Notes: generated by a model not told the origin, from the sequence alone. Shown: positions 35,277 to 42,929, numbered from the stretch's first letter. The stretch is 64,000 bases of DNA from Pedobacter frigidisoli (GCF_004331675.1 NZ_SJSN01000006.1:124001-188000), one strand, 5' to 3'. Made by a program: numbers and translations.

Positions 35277-35400
35277 CTGTTTTTGACTTTTTCCAAAGGG
35301 ATGCATTTGACACAATTCGCTGTTTTTAGGTTATCCCAGAGGGATGGTTTTGGCACAATTCGCTGTTTTTGAGTTTTCCCAAAGGGATGTTGCGAAGCCC
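35269..35400. repeat. Three-copy 43-bp tandem repeat
   Basis: Units of 43 bp begin at about 35271, 35314 and 35357. Each contains AATTCGCTGTTTTT, then a run ending CCCAAAGGGATG or close to it. The unit length keeps the ACAATTCG operator half-sites on one face of the helix. The block lies between the 3' end of the 35422 gene and the promoter of the 34735 gene. Confidence 0.75.
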
Positions 35401-35421
35401 TAATTTTTTGTCAACAATTAT

Positions 35422-36342
35422 TTAGTAGTAGCTAATTTTAATCTCGTCTACACTTCTATTGAATTTGTCAAAAACAATTTGCTCACTTTCTTTTTTACTT
35501 GGCTTCCATTTTTCAATAGTTGTAGTTTTATTCTTGTTTTGATACGTTTGGCTTGAAACTAAAGTGCCTTTCATTAGGTCTGTAAAATCTATATCTACTT
35601 TTGATTTTAGATATTTCTCAACTATTTTTGGTATTTCCCCAAAGTGCTTTGTTTCTGATTTTATGTCGATTATTTTACGCTGTGAATCTTTAGGAAACAA
35701 CTTATTCAGCCACCATTGTTTTTCGTACTTTGTATAAATAGGAATTGTATTCAAATACAGTTTATAACCTTGATAATATTCTGTGAAATCACTCCTAACA
35801 ACATAATCATAATAAATAATCGCCTCAATAGATTGCCAACTTATAAAACAATTTTTGTCAGATAATGGCATTTCTATCGTAAGCCCCTTACTATCAGATA
35901 ACAAATTATTTTTTAAACTCTCTATTTGCATTTGCTGTTTTTCGGAAACTGAAAATCCAAAAATAAATCCATAAATTAATATTAATGGTATTATTGAAAA
36001 TATTGTAATTATAACCCAACCATATATAGGTACATTTTCAGGAAATTTAATTGCAAGGTATAATGAAACAAAACCAATTAATGAAAATATAGAAAGTGGT
36101 AAAATGAAAAAGATAAATTTTGTGTTTTTTACAATGATTTCTTTCGCAATTATTTCATTAAACCATCTTGCAATATTTTCTTTAAAAATGGCAGTTATTG
36201 CAACAGCAATAAAAATAATGGGAATTAAATATAAACCGATTGATTTGTATCCGCTTTTAACGTAAAAAAAGATGATTGCCAAAGCAAAGATTAATATAAA
36301 AACACTTACTAGCTTAGTAATTGCTTTTTCATTTAAATTCAT
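35422..36342 (-). CDS. Four-helix membrane protein of unknown function
   Basis: A 306-residue protein with four membrane helices in the first 127 residues (FILIFALAIIFFYV, LYLIPIIFIAVAITAIF, FFILPLSIFSLIGFVSLYL, WVIITIFSIIPLILIYGFIF). A soluble C-terminal domain holds FISWQSIEAIIYYDYV (about 163-178), a pattern seen in bacterial PH-like domains. No enzyme motif is visible. It begins 1 nt after the XAC2610-like gene upstream, so it is the fourth gene of the operon starting at 38273. Confidence 0.62.
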   Translation of the reverse strand: MNLNEKAITKLVSVFILIFALAIIFFYVKSGYKSIGLYLIPIIFIAVAITAIFKENIARWFNEIIAKEIIVKNTKFIFFILPLSIFSLIGFVSLYLAIKFPENVPIYGWVIITIFSIIPLILIYGFIFGFSVSEKQQMQIESLKNNLLSDSKGLTIEMPLSDKNCFISWQSIEAIIYYDYVVRSDFTEYYQGYKLYLNTIPIYTKYEKQWWLNKLFPKDSQRKIIDIKSETKHFGEIPKIVEKYLKSKVDIDFTDLMKGTLVSSQTYQNKNKTTTIEKWKPSKKESEQIVFDKFNRSVDEIKISYY

Positions 36343-36343
36343 G

Positions 36344-36943
36344 CTAATTTTTACTTCTCCTTTTCATTTCTATTTTTTTGTGCTTTGTGAATAAATTAGC
36401 GCATCGCGTTGAGTAATTAAAATAGGTTTGTTCGCTAAAATCTTCCAGAAAAATCTGTTTAAAGGGCATCTTTGTTTTAATGGTTGGTATTTTAACCAAC
36501 TCGCCTTGTTCTTTATTGGCCAAATGGTCAAAATAATTCCAATCGCCTAAGTAATCGCCAGTTAAAAGGTTTACGCTAGAGTTTCCGCTGCCATCATTTG
36601 CGGCATTGCCAAATTCATATCGGCTCATGCCAATTAATTGCACTTTTTTTAATGTTTTATTGTATCGAAACTGATTGTCATATCCTGCTCGCATCCAATT
36701 ATTTTTAAATGAAAAGCCATTTTTGGTGCTTATAATTTCGGTATTATCATTATACGTTTCTACGGCTTTGCTCTTTATCTTTTTAAATTTATTGGTAGAT
36801 AATTGACAGACAATTACGCCCGTAGTATCTACATAAGCCGTGTCTTTTACACCATCGAAGTCTATATCCTTAACCAATTTTTCTTGTGAAAAACTATGAT
36901 TGTAAGCAATAAAAATTATGAGAATGGTTAAGTATTTTTTCAT
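36344..36943 (-). CDS. Secreted XAC2610-like protein, copy B
   Basis: A 199-residue secreted protein (signal to HSFSQ). It opens with a calcium-loop-like DIDFDGVKD (about 25-33), followed by beta-rich sequence with FRYNKTLKKVQLIGMSRYEF, NDGSGNSSVNLLTGDYLG and a basic C-terminus. The pattern matches XAC2610-related proteins, whose role is unclear (candidate inhibitors or immunity proteins). It is a tandem paralogue of the gene at 36954, 10 nt upstream, sharing the signal sequence and the DIDFDGVKDT opening. Confidence 0.7.
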   Translation of the reverse strand: MKKYLTILIIFIAYNHSFSQEKLVKDIDFDGVKDTAYVDTTGVIVCQLSTNKFKKIKSKAVETYNDNTEIISTKNGFSFKNNWMRAGYDNQFRYNKTLKKVQLIGMSRYEFGNAANDGSGNSSVNLLTGDYLGDWNYFDHLANKEQGELVKIPTIKTKMPFKQIFLEDFSEQTYFNYSTRCANLFTKHKKIEMKRRSKN

Positions 36944-36953
36944 GATAAATTTT

Positions 36954-37556
36954 TCAGTGTTTGGTTTGATTTCTTTTTATGATATCGAGTTCATGAGACT
37001 TAACAAATAGAGCAGATGATTTGCTTAAAAAATTATCATAGCTACTTTGGCTAAAGCCATTGAGGTACATTGGTTTGAACCACATTTTTTGTTTAATTAT
37101 AGGTATTGGGATGAGGTATTTTTCATTTTTCACATCATTGTAAGCCCAATTGCCGATGTAATTTCCGTTAAGTAAATTTATGCTGGCTTCTCCATTGGCA
37201 TCAAATTCGGTTACACCACTTTCACGGTGTTTCATGCCAATTAGCCTTATTTTTTTACTTTCCTTTTCATACCTAAACTGGCTTACCGCACCATACCGAT
37301 TATATTCAATAAAAAATTCAAAACCATTTTCACTATTTCTAATGCCATATTTTGCTGCATATTCAATTGATATTGGCTTACTTTTAATGGGCTTAAATTT
37401 TTGACTAGTTAGTCTGCAGACTATAATTGCTCTTTTTGTTTCAAAATAAACGGTATCCTTAACACCATCAAAATCTATATCCTTAAGCAGTTTTTCTTGC
37501 GAAAAACCGTAACTATAAGCAATAAAAGTGATAAGGATGGTTAAGTAACTTTTCAT
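36954..37556 (-). CDS. Secreted XAC2610-like protein, copy A
   Basis: A 200-residue paralogue of the 36344 product. It shares the signal peptide (MKSYLTILITFIAYSYGFSQ), the LLKDIDFDGVKDT loop, the RYEKESKKIRLIGMKHRE strand and ASINLLNGNYIGNWAYND. The central parts have diverged (GYNR-type versus NNWMRAGYD-type segments), suggesting different partners. The second gene of the operon, 45 nt after the 37602 gene. Periplasmic or surface location is predicted. Biochemical function is unknown. Confidence 0.7.
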   Translation of the reverse strand: MKSYLTILITFIAYSYGFSQEKLLKDIDFDGVKDTVYFETKRAIIVCRLTSQKFKPIKSKPISIEYAAKYGIRNSENGFEFFIEYNRYGAVSQFRYEKESKKIRLIGMKHRESGVTEFDANGEASINLLNGNYIGNWAYNDVKNEKYLIPIPIIKQKMWFKPMYLNGFSQSSYDNFLSKSSALFVKSHELDIIKRNQTKH

Positions 37557-37601
37557 GATAAATTTTAAAATTGCTTATCTCTCTATTTGCTAATATTCCG
37601 T

Positions 37602-38273
37602 TTATTCCCCCAACCATTTATGCAATCTAAAAACTTGTATTTTCTCTAAAACTTTTGCGTTATACATAATAAAATCTTTGTATGCTGGTTTACTTCCCAT
37701 TTCTTTAGATGCATTTCCAAAATCTGTAGAAATTAGTTTTTCATATTCCTTTTCGCATGCAATAAACATACTTTTATCTTGCTCATCTACTGCCTTGGCA
37801 AACTTTGCTTCTAGGGTTTCTAATTTTGATAAATAATTATTTGCCAGTTCGCTATCAAGGTTAGGTCTTTTAGCTTGTGCAACTTCATCTGCAGTTTTCT
37901 TTTGATGTTTTTCTATACTTGCATTCACTTCCTCAACAGTAGTAGGTTTACGGTTAGTAAGAAAGACTATTGCATAAAAACTTAAAAGTGCTATGAGTAA
38001 AAATGAAAGTATATAAATGGCTCTACCACTATTTTTTGTGAATTTGTTATAGGCAAAATACATTAAACCTGTACCTAAAATAAGCATAGCTATGGCTAAG
38101 CCAATGTTGCCAAAAATTTCGTAAACAGGCATCAAAATCCTGGGTATTCGATAAGAGGATTGTGCTGAAGAGTATGTACTACCGATACTAAAAATACCTG
38201 CGCCAACCAATGCAATTGCAAACGATTTTATTTTTTCAAGGGTTTTTAATTTTGGGTTTGTTTCTGTCATCAT
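37602..38273 (-). CDS. Three-helix membrane protein with helical tail
   Basis: A 223-residue protein with hydrophobic helices at about 14-33 (IKSFAIALVGAGIFSIGSTY), 53-75 (IFGNIGLAIAMLILGTGLMY) and 86-106 (IYILSFLLIALLSFYAIVF). A charged, mostly helical C-terminal region follows (EEVNASIEKHQKKTADEVAQ onward), which could form a coiled coil. The family is not recognised. It is the first gene of a four-gene unit (37602, 36954, 36344, 35422) under the direct-repeat promoter at 38298-38366. Confidence 0.6.
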   Translation of the reverse strand: MMTETNPKLKTLEKIKSFAIALVGAGIFSIGSTYSSAQSSYRIPRILMPVYEIFGNIGLAIAMLILGTGLMYFAYNKFTKNSGRAIYILSFLLIALLSFYAIVFLTNRKPTTVEEVNASIEKHQKKTADEVAQAKRPNLDSELANNYLSKLETLEAKFAKAVDEQDKSMFIACEKEYEKLISTDFGNASKEMGSKPAYKDFIMYNAKVLEKIQVFRLHKWLGE

Positions 38274-38297
38274 TAATTTATTTTAGACTTAATGTTT

Positions 38298-38366
38298 TAA
38301 AAATAGATTTCAATATCTAAAAACATACAATCCATTTACAATTCGCTGGGCTTAAATTACAATTCG
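38298..38366 (-). promoter_or_regulatory. Direct-repeat-activated promoter (LytTR-like), copy 2
   Basis: ACAATTCG at 38338-38345 and 38359-38366 (period 21). On the minus strand follow a -33 ATTG (38331-38328), 22 bp, and a -7 TATTTTTA (38305-38298). The downstream start codon is 38273. The distance from the repeat to the -7 box (33 bp) equals that of copy 1. Confidence 0.7.
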
Positions 38367-38394
38367 TATTATTTCATTAGATTTTTGTGGGCGT

Positions 38395-38575
38395 TCCCAA
38401 TCCCGAAGAAACCTGTGCAACAAGCAAGCATATCATTAAAATTTAAAATGCTAATGCTTAAATCGGGATTGGGTCGGGCTGTTTCGGGGTACGCTTCGCT
38501 TCCGTCCCCACCTTTTAGGATGGGGACTGGCTCGTGCCTCGCCACCCTGTCCATCCCTTACGCAAAACACAAAGT
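38395..38575. repeat. GC-rich interspersed element
   Basis: This 180-bp stretch is much richer in G and C than its surroundings. It begins CCAATCCCGA, is closed by TCGGGATTGG 55 bp later, and then contains CGGGGTACGCTTCGCTTCCG, a CCCCACC..GGATGGGG-like inverted pair and CTCGCCACCCTGTCCATCC. No frame looks coding. It resembles long non-coding repeats scattered in Bacteroidota genomes, but only one copy is in this window. Confidence 0.45.
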
Positions 38576-38661
38576 AAAAAACAAGCGTAAAAAAAATAAA
38601 TTGGCTTGTGGAAATGCTAATCAAAGTATATTAAATTCAAACAATTTGTAGGGATACCTGC

Positions 38662-38819
38662 ATTTCTTAAACAAACTTGAGTTAAATAAGCCTGATAGCA
38701 GTGCCTGCTGGACAGGCAGTAAAAATATCCCGATTTTTTCTATCGGGAATTGTAACGGACCGGCCACGGCAGGCAGGTAGCAGGACTTTCGCAACCGATA
38801 AAACACCGAACCTTGCCTT
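38662..38819. repeat. Dispersed hairpin repeat, long copy with two 18-nt inserts
   Basis: The element runs ATTTCTTAA, AAATAAGCCTGATAGCAGTG, a hairpin ATCCCGATTTTTTCTATCGGGA, TTGTAACGGA, TAGCAGGACTTTCGCAACCG and ACACCGAACCTTGCCTT. The same parts in the same order occur at 39823-39944. This copy carries two extra 18-nt pieces, one on each side of the hairpin (38704-38721 and 38760-38777), both containing GGCAG-type palindromic sequence. Confidence 0.75.
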
Positions 38820-38856
38820 TCATATTCATCTTAATTTTACTTCAATATTTTGCTTT

Positions 38857-39198
38857 CTAAATATCTCCAAGCTGTGCCACAAGAAAAAAACTGACAAACC
38901 AAGATGCTAATGAAAGAAAAATAAGCAATGCCAAGTAAAAGTAATTTGAGATTTTGATACGCTCATTTCTATCTATTAATGTTACCAATAAACATACCGG
39001 AAATTGAACCCATTCTGTAAATAAAGCAAGCAAAAACAAGCTGTCGTTAAAAGTTAATACATTATATACTTTTATGATAAAAGGATTGGCCAACCCCGTT
39101 AAATCTAACACGCAGATTACCATAACTACCACTTTATAAATGGTTATGGCATAATTAATACGCCAAAACCATTTTAATTTATTAGGCAATTTTTTCAT
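38857..39198 (-). CDS. Small three-helix membrane protein
   Basis: A 113-residue protein with three hydrophobic helices (AITIYKVVVMVICVLDLTGL about 17-36, NDSLFLLALFTEWVQFPVCLLVTL about 51-74, YFYLALLIFLSLASWFVSFFLV about 86-107) and a basic start (MKKLPNKLKWFWR). The family is not recognised. It directly abuts the 39199 gene (no gap), so the two are co-transcribed from the promoter at 39650-39717. Confidence 0.55.
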   Translation of the reverse strand: MKKLPNKLKWFWRINYAITIYKVVVMVICVLDLTGLANPFIIKVYNVLTFNDSLFLLALFTEWVQFPVCLLVTLIDRNERIKISNYFYLALLIFLSLASWFVSFFLVAQLGDI

Positions 39199-39621
39199 TT
39201 ATTTATCTATAAATAAGATAATCTTATCGCTATCAATTTTCGAGATTATGGTATCTCCCATTTGATAATCTATTTTGTATTTTTTTGAATTGAAAACAAC
39301 GTCAGCCTTATTTTTGCTGTAACTTAAAAATTGATAAGGCTTTTGTTCTGCGCTGTATTCATTTGCTAAAAGACCGAGTTTTTGAACAGCAAAACCCTCG
39401 CTACCAACAAACCAAAATTCGCTAAGTATTTTGTTGTCGTATTTGTAAATATTTTCTATCAGGTACTCATTGCCATCAACTTTGATGTAGCAAGCTGGTG
39501 GAAAAGTTTTATTGCCAGCAATGGCTGTGGCCATCATCACTTTGGTATCTGATTGGACAAAAAATATAAAGCAAAAAAGTAGGCATACCGTAACAACTAA
39601 AATAATTTTAGGTGCTTTCAT
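39199..39621 (-). CDS. Membrane-anchored or secreted protein of unknown function
   Basis: A 140-residue protein from ATG 39621 (MKAPKIILVVTVCLLFCFIFFVQS). The frame is open 60 bases further up, but that extension would overlap the predicted -7 box at 39650 and lacks a signal-like start. One N-terminal hydrophobic helix anchors or exports a small beta-rich domain (ACYIKVDGNEYLIENIYKY, ADVVFNSKKYKIDYQMGDTI). No family is recognised. First gene of a two-gene unit. Confidence 0.55.
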   Translation of the reverse strand: MKAPKIILVVTVCLLFCFIFFVQSDTKVMMATAIAGNKTFPPACYIKVDGNEYLIENIYKYDNKILSEFWFVGSEGFAVQKLGLLANEYSAEQKPYQFLSYSKNKADVVFNSKKYKIDYQMGDTIISKIDSDKIILFIDK

Positions 39622-39649
39622 AAAAATGAGACGCTGGCTTTTGATTTTG

Positions 39650-39717
39650 CTAAAATAGAATTGAATGTATTTTATCAGCAATCCGATTACAACTCGCTAG
39701 GTTTGAATTACAATTCG
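39650..39717 (-). promoter_or_regulatory. Direct-repeat-activated promoter (LytTR-like), copy 3
   Basis: ACAACTCG (39689-39696, one mismatch) and ACAATTCG (39710-39717) start 21 bp apart. On the minus strand follow a -33 ATTG (39682-39679), 21 bp, and a -7 TATTTTAG (39657-39650). The repeat-to--7 distance is 32 bp. Confidence 0.7.
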
Positions 39718-39822
39718 TTATTCCCTTAACCCAAAAAGGAAGAATTGAAGCCGAAAAATAGAAATGGCTATAGCAAATGAAAGCCATTTAAGTTGGACCA
39801 GCTGATTTGAGGGGAAACCCAA

Positions 39823-39944
39823 ATTTCTTAACCGAACCTTAGTAAAATAAGCCTGATAGCAGTGAAAATATCCCGATTTTTTCTATCGGGAATTGTAACG
39901 GATAGCAGGACTTTCGCAACCGATGAAACACCGAACCTTGCCTT
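39823..39944. repeat. Dispersed hairpin repeat, short copy
   Basis: A copy of the element at 38662 without its two 18-nt inserts. It has the same ATCCCGATTTTTTCTATCGGGA hairpin, TAGCAGGACTTTCGCAACCG and CACCGAACCTTGCCTT. It sits just 3' of the 39968 gene (minus strand), where the hairpin could also act as a terminator. Confidence 0.75.
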
Positions 39945-39967
39945 ACAAATTATTAGATTGGATTATA

Positions 39968-40990
39968 CTATTCCTTATCAAAAGTACCCTCTATTTTACG
40001 GTAGGTTATGATAAAGGCCATGCTTGTACAAGCAAATATACTTGCCCATACCCGTTTGATGATATAAAACTCTGTATTTGCGATAAACAAAAGGCATAAT
40101 AACGGGAAGCTTAACAGCGAAACGATAAAACAAATGCCTCCAATACCAGATATAAAATCTTTGCTAAAGCCTGTAAACTTAGTCCCAACTGCCCCAAGAA
40201 TGACCCCTAAAATTGGCATTCCAAAAAAGGTAAAAAGCACAAATGCAGTACTTTTTTCTACATGCTGTTTAACAGGAGCAAAAAACATAAAGTAGTTTAC
40301 AGCCAAGTACATCAGTATTAGATATGGCGTTAGGTGTTTAAAAATCCTAAACGATTTTATTGTTTTATCTTCAATATTGGGCGTGGCGATTACTAATATT
40401 TTTTTGTCCTGCTCTGTTAGTTCATAGCCATAATTACTATTTTTTACGGCATAGCCTAATACACTTATTAAATCACCGTTTTTTAGGGTTCTTTCGGTAT
40501 AACGAATATCATCTACCGCATATTTAATGCTATGTTTGGTGTCGGTTTTTGCAGGCAAAAGCGCTAAGTTTAACCGGTTTACAATTACTTTTATTTTACC
40601 TGTGGCGTTGGTTAAATAAAAATCCTGAAATTCTTCTTCTATAATTGCGCTATTCTCCCGTTCGGTATTATCTTCACTATCGTAGCTAATATCTGCTTTT
40701 CTATAATTGTAGGCGATGCATTCTTGTTTAAAATAAGGGGTTACAAATGTTTTTGAGGCACTTACTGTTCCTACTATCTTAACCCAACCCTCGGTAATTT
40801 GGTAAATGGGTGTAGGAACTGTTTTAATTAATTTACGTTGAGTTTTTGTGGTGTACAATACTAAAACCCCAACAATAATGGGTACTAGAGGGATAAGGAT
40901 ATGACTGAATGTTAATGCTATAAAAAGCAGCAAGCCTACAACAATGAGGAACAAACAACCTACTTTTAGTCCTATTGCTTTAACTTGCAT
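39968..40990 (-). CDS. Membrane protein with GIDE-like domain
   Basis: A 340-residue protein. Two N-terminal helices (GCLFLIVVGLLLFIAL, LIPLVPIIVGVLVLY) are followed by a beta-rich domain. Its order is GWVKIVGTVSA, FKQECIAYNYR, FYLTNATGKIKVIV, then RYTERTLKNGDLISVLGYA (about 60-205). That order resembles the GIDE domain of the eukaryotic ubiquitin ligase MUL1 and its bacterial relatives, but no RING finger is present. Four further helices occupy residues 220-330. A role in membrane stress is possible but unproven. No direct-repeat promoter is found upstream. Confidence 0.55.
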   Translation of the reverse strand: MQVKAIGLKVGCLFLIVVGLLLFIALTFSHILIPLVPIIVGVLVLYTTKTQRKLIKTVPTPIYQITEGWVKIVGTVSASKTFVTPYFKQECIAYNYRKADISYDSEDNTERENSAIIEEEFQDFYLTNATGKIKVIVNRLNLALLPAKTDTKHSIKYAVDDIRYTERTLKNGDLISVLGYAVKNSNYGYELTEQDKKILVIATPNIEDKTIKSFRIFKHLTPYLILMYLAVNYFMFFAPVKQHVEKSTAFVLFTFFGMPILGVILGAVGTKFTGFSKDFISGIGGICFIVSLLSFPLLCLLFIANTEFYIIKRVWASIFACTSMAFIITYRKIEGTFDKE

Positions 40991-41076
40991 TTGTGGTAAT
41001 CGACATCAGAAATGTTTAAATTTATTATTAATTGTGTTGGTTCGTGATTACACAAAAACCAAGGAAATAAAACTAG

Positions 41077-41387
41077 TTAATGATACTGAATTTCTCGCTT
41101 TATAAGCCAGGTTTTGGTGTTGTGTTTATCTCCTATTTTAGTTATTTCATCAGGTTCTGATTTAGAATAGCGAATAGTTTTTTCAGTTTTTGATTGCAAC
41201 AACCAATTGCCAAACTGATTGTGCTTTAGGTATTTATTTTAGTAATTTCTCTACTGCCAAAATGTTTAAGGGTCTCACTTTTTAATGTGCCATCTCGCCA
41301 TTCGTTACTCTGTAATTTGTAGTAAATAATTACACCAACAAAAATTGTAATGCCAACCGCAGCAATTTTGATTAGGTTGGTTTTCAT
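41077..41387 (-). pseudogene. Small anchored protein, apparently frameshifted
   Basis: From ATG 41387 a 53-residue frame begins MKTNLIKIAAVGITIFVGVI, a signal anchor, then YYKLQSNEWRDGTLKSETLK, and stops at 41226. Coding-like sequence continues in the next frame without a break (KYLKHNQFGNWLLQSKTEKT, then TWLIKREIQYH) to a stop at 41077. This suggests a one-base indel near 41235 in a gene of about 103 codons. It sits 5 nt after the 41393 gene's stop codon, so it belongs to that transcription unit. The two halves could instead be unrelated. Confidence 0.45.
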
Positions 41388-41392
41388 TTAGT

Positions 41393-42127
41393 TTAGTTCC
41401 ATTTTTTCTTCCAAAACTGCCACCATTTTCTTTTTACTTTGTATGAGATTTCTCCAACAATTTCACCCTCTTTTTTAATGATGAGGTCTGTAATGGGTAA
41501 ATCTTTTTTAAAAATCCTTGTCTCTAAATCTCCCTCCCATCCATATCCCTTGGTTACCAAAATAATGGTGTCTGCCATAAAATTTGCAGGAATTTCTAGC
41601 ATAAACTGACCAAGAGTATCGGTAACGGTACTAATTTCTGTGCCTTTTACAACAATAGTATCTTTGGCAACTATTTCATTAGAATGGTTTACAAGTTTCC
41701 CAGAAATGGATTTCTTAAGTGTATCGGTGTCAATTGGCTTATTGTTACCAGGTACAAATGGGCTTATTATCTTTTCATTGGGCGATGTTACTATTTCAGG
41801 TTTTATCAAATTGTTATTATTAGCAGCAAAAGAACTTTCTGCTATCCCTAAAAGCAGCAAACCAGCCAATATTTTGTTGAATTGGAAACTGCTGTTTTGT
41901 TGTTGAACAGCCATTAACCTGTTCATTTGTGGTGCCGTTAACTTGCCGCAAATTCTACCTTGATTATTTTCGATGAACTGGATGACTTCAGCATCCGTTA
42001 ACTTGGCAAAATCGACAACATTTGTGGCACATTGAGTACAAAATTTGCCATTCTCGGTTTTGCTCCTTGTTGCCCATTGCGCTTTTTGACAATGATTTTC
42101 AATATTGAGGATGTACTGCTGTTTCAT
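41393..42127 (-). CDS. Cys-rich N-terminal domain, membrane segment and carboxypeptidase-like domain protein
   Basis: A 244-residue protein. The N-terminal domain (1-75) holds Cys13, Cys30, Cys33 and Cys60 in the pattern HC..FCTQCATNVVDFAKLTDAE..GRICGK..QMNRL, a likely zinc-binding module common in Bacteroidota. A single membrane helix (FNKILAGLLLLGIAESSFA, about 80-98) and a Pro/Thr linker precede a carboxypeptidase-regulatory-like beta sandwich (ISGKLVNHSNEIV to TKGYGWEGDL, about 140-205). It ends in a Trp/Lys tail (RKWWQFWKKKW). ATG 42127 lies about where the promoter predicts transcription to start, suggesting a very short or absent leader. Confidence 0.65.
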   Translation of the reverse strand: MKQQYILNIENHCQKAQWATRSKTENGKFCTQCATNVVDFAKLTDAEVIQFIENNQGRICGKLTAPQMNRLMAVQQQNSSFQFNKILAGLLLLGIAESSFAANNNNLIKPEIVTSPNEKIISPFVPGNNKPIDTDTLKKSISGKLVNHSNEIVAKDTIVVKGTEISTVTDTLGQFMLEIPANFMADTIILVTKGYGWEGDLETRIFKKDLPITDLIIKKEGEIVGEISYKVKRKWWQFWKKKWN

Positions 42128-42131
42128 CAAT

Positions 42132-42199
42132 CTAAAATACTACAGCTGTTCATTTATGAGCAAACCAATTACAATTCGCTGGGAATGAATTACAATTCG
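42132..42199 (-). promoter_or_regulatory. Direct-repeat-activated promoter (LytTR-like), copy 4
   Basis: ACAATTCG at 42171-42178 and 42192-42199 (period 21). On the minus strand follow a -33 TTTG (42164-42161), 21 bp, and a -7 TATTTTAG (42139-42132), only 4 nt before the ATG at 42127. The repeat-to--7 distance is 32 bp, as in copy 3. Confidence 0.7.
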
Positions 42200-42266
42200 T
42201 AATAATTATTGGGAAAGCTTAATACGATGAAAGATATTCTGAATTTAAGAGAATAATGGGTTTTAA

Positions 42267-42929
42267 CTAATTGATTTGATGGATTTCAGCAATCGATTTT
42301 CCAATTTGATCTTGATGAAATTCTGTCTCATCGCCTAACTTAATGGATGCAACCGACATTTCTATGGATACCGATGGGTTCGGTTTTTTAGACAATGAGG
42401 AAATATTTGAAGTAATTAACAGAATGGTTTTTAATGAAGAAAAATACTGGCGATCGAGTGTTTTGATATATTGAATATCTCTGTTTGGCTTGATATATTC
42501 TGTATTTGTCTTTTCGGCGCAATACTGTTGAACCTTATCTAATTTTGTAATTCTTGAATTAATTGCATTAAGTGCTGTGGAAGTTAGTGGAACTCCTCGA
42601 ACACCCAAAATTCGACTATCTTTAACTAAATAAACGAGCTTACCAAAAGTAATCGAAGTAAGGTCGCTCCTGTTCATGATCGATTTAGGCTTTGGTAAGG
42701 CCATTCCATCCGTAAATCCAGCCTTGATAATGTTTTTATTAAACTCGAAACGTTGAAGCAATAATTCCTTAATTAATTTATCTCCGTTTACTTTCTCAAA
42801 GGAATCAAAAGTTTCTGCGTAAGCAATACTTGAGTTAGTTATACCTGCAATATTCTTATTTGAACTACAGCCAAAAGTGGCCATAATTAGTAGGACAACA
42901 ATGAGATAAACTTGGTTAGAAAGCTTCAT
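42267..42929 (-). CDS. Lipoprotein of unknown function
   Basis: A 220-residue lipoprotein; the lipobox ends at Cys21 (MATFGCSSN). The mature protein is mostly helical and charged (RSDLTSITFGKLVYLVKD, AINSRITKLDKVQQYCAEKT) without a recognised domain. It has no direct-repeat promoter and is separated from the 41393 gene by the operator of the latter, so it is probably a separate unit. Confidence 0.6.
   Translation of the reverse strand: MKLSNQVYLIVVLLIMATFGCSSNKNIAGITNSSIAYAETFDSFEKVNGDKLIKELLLQRFEFNKNIIKAGFTDGMALPKPKSIMNRSDLTSITFGKLVYLVKDSRILGVRGVPLTSTALNAINSRITKLDKVQQYCAEKTNTEYIKPNRDIQYIKTLDRQYFSSLKTILLITSNISSLSKKPNPSVSIEMSVASIKLGDETEFHQDQIGKSIAEIHQIN

Noticed and set aside
35269..35400. 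CRISPR or minisatellite coding repeat
   Set aside because: Only three 43-bp units without spacers; they carry operator half-sites and no open frame.
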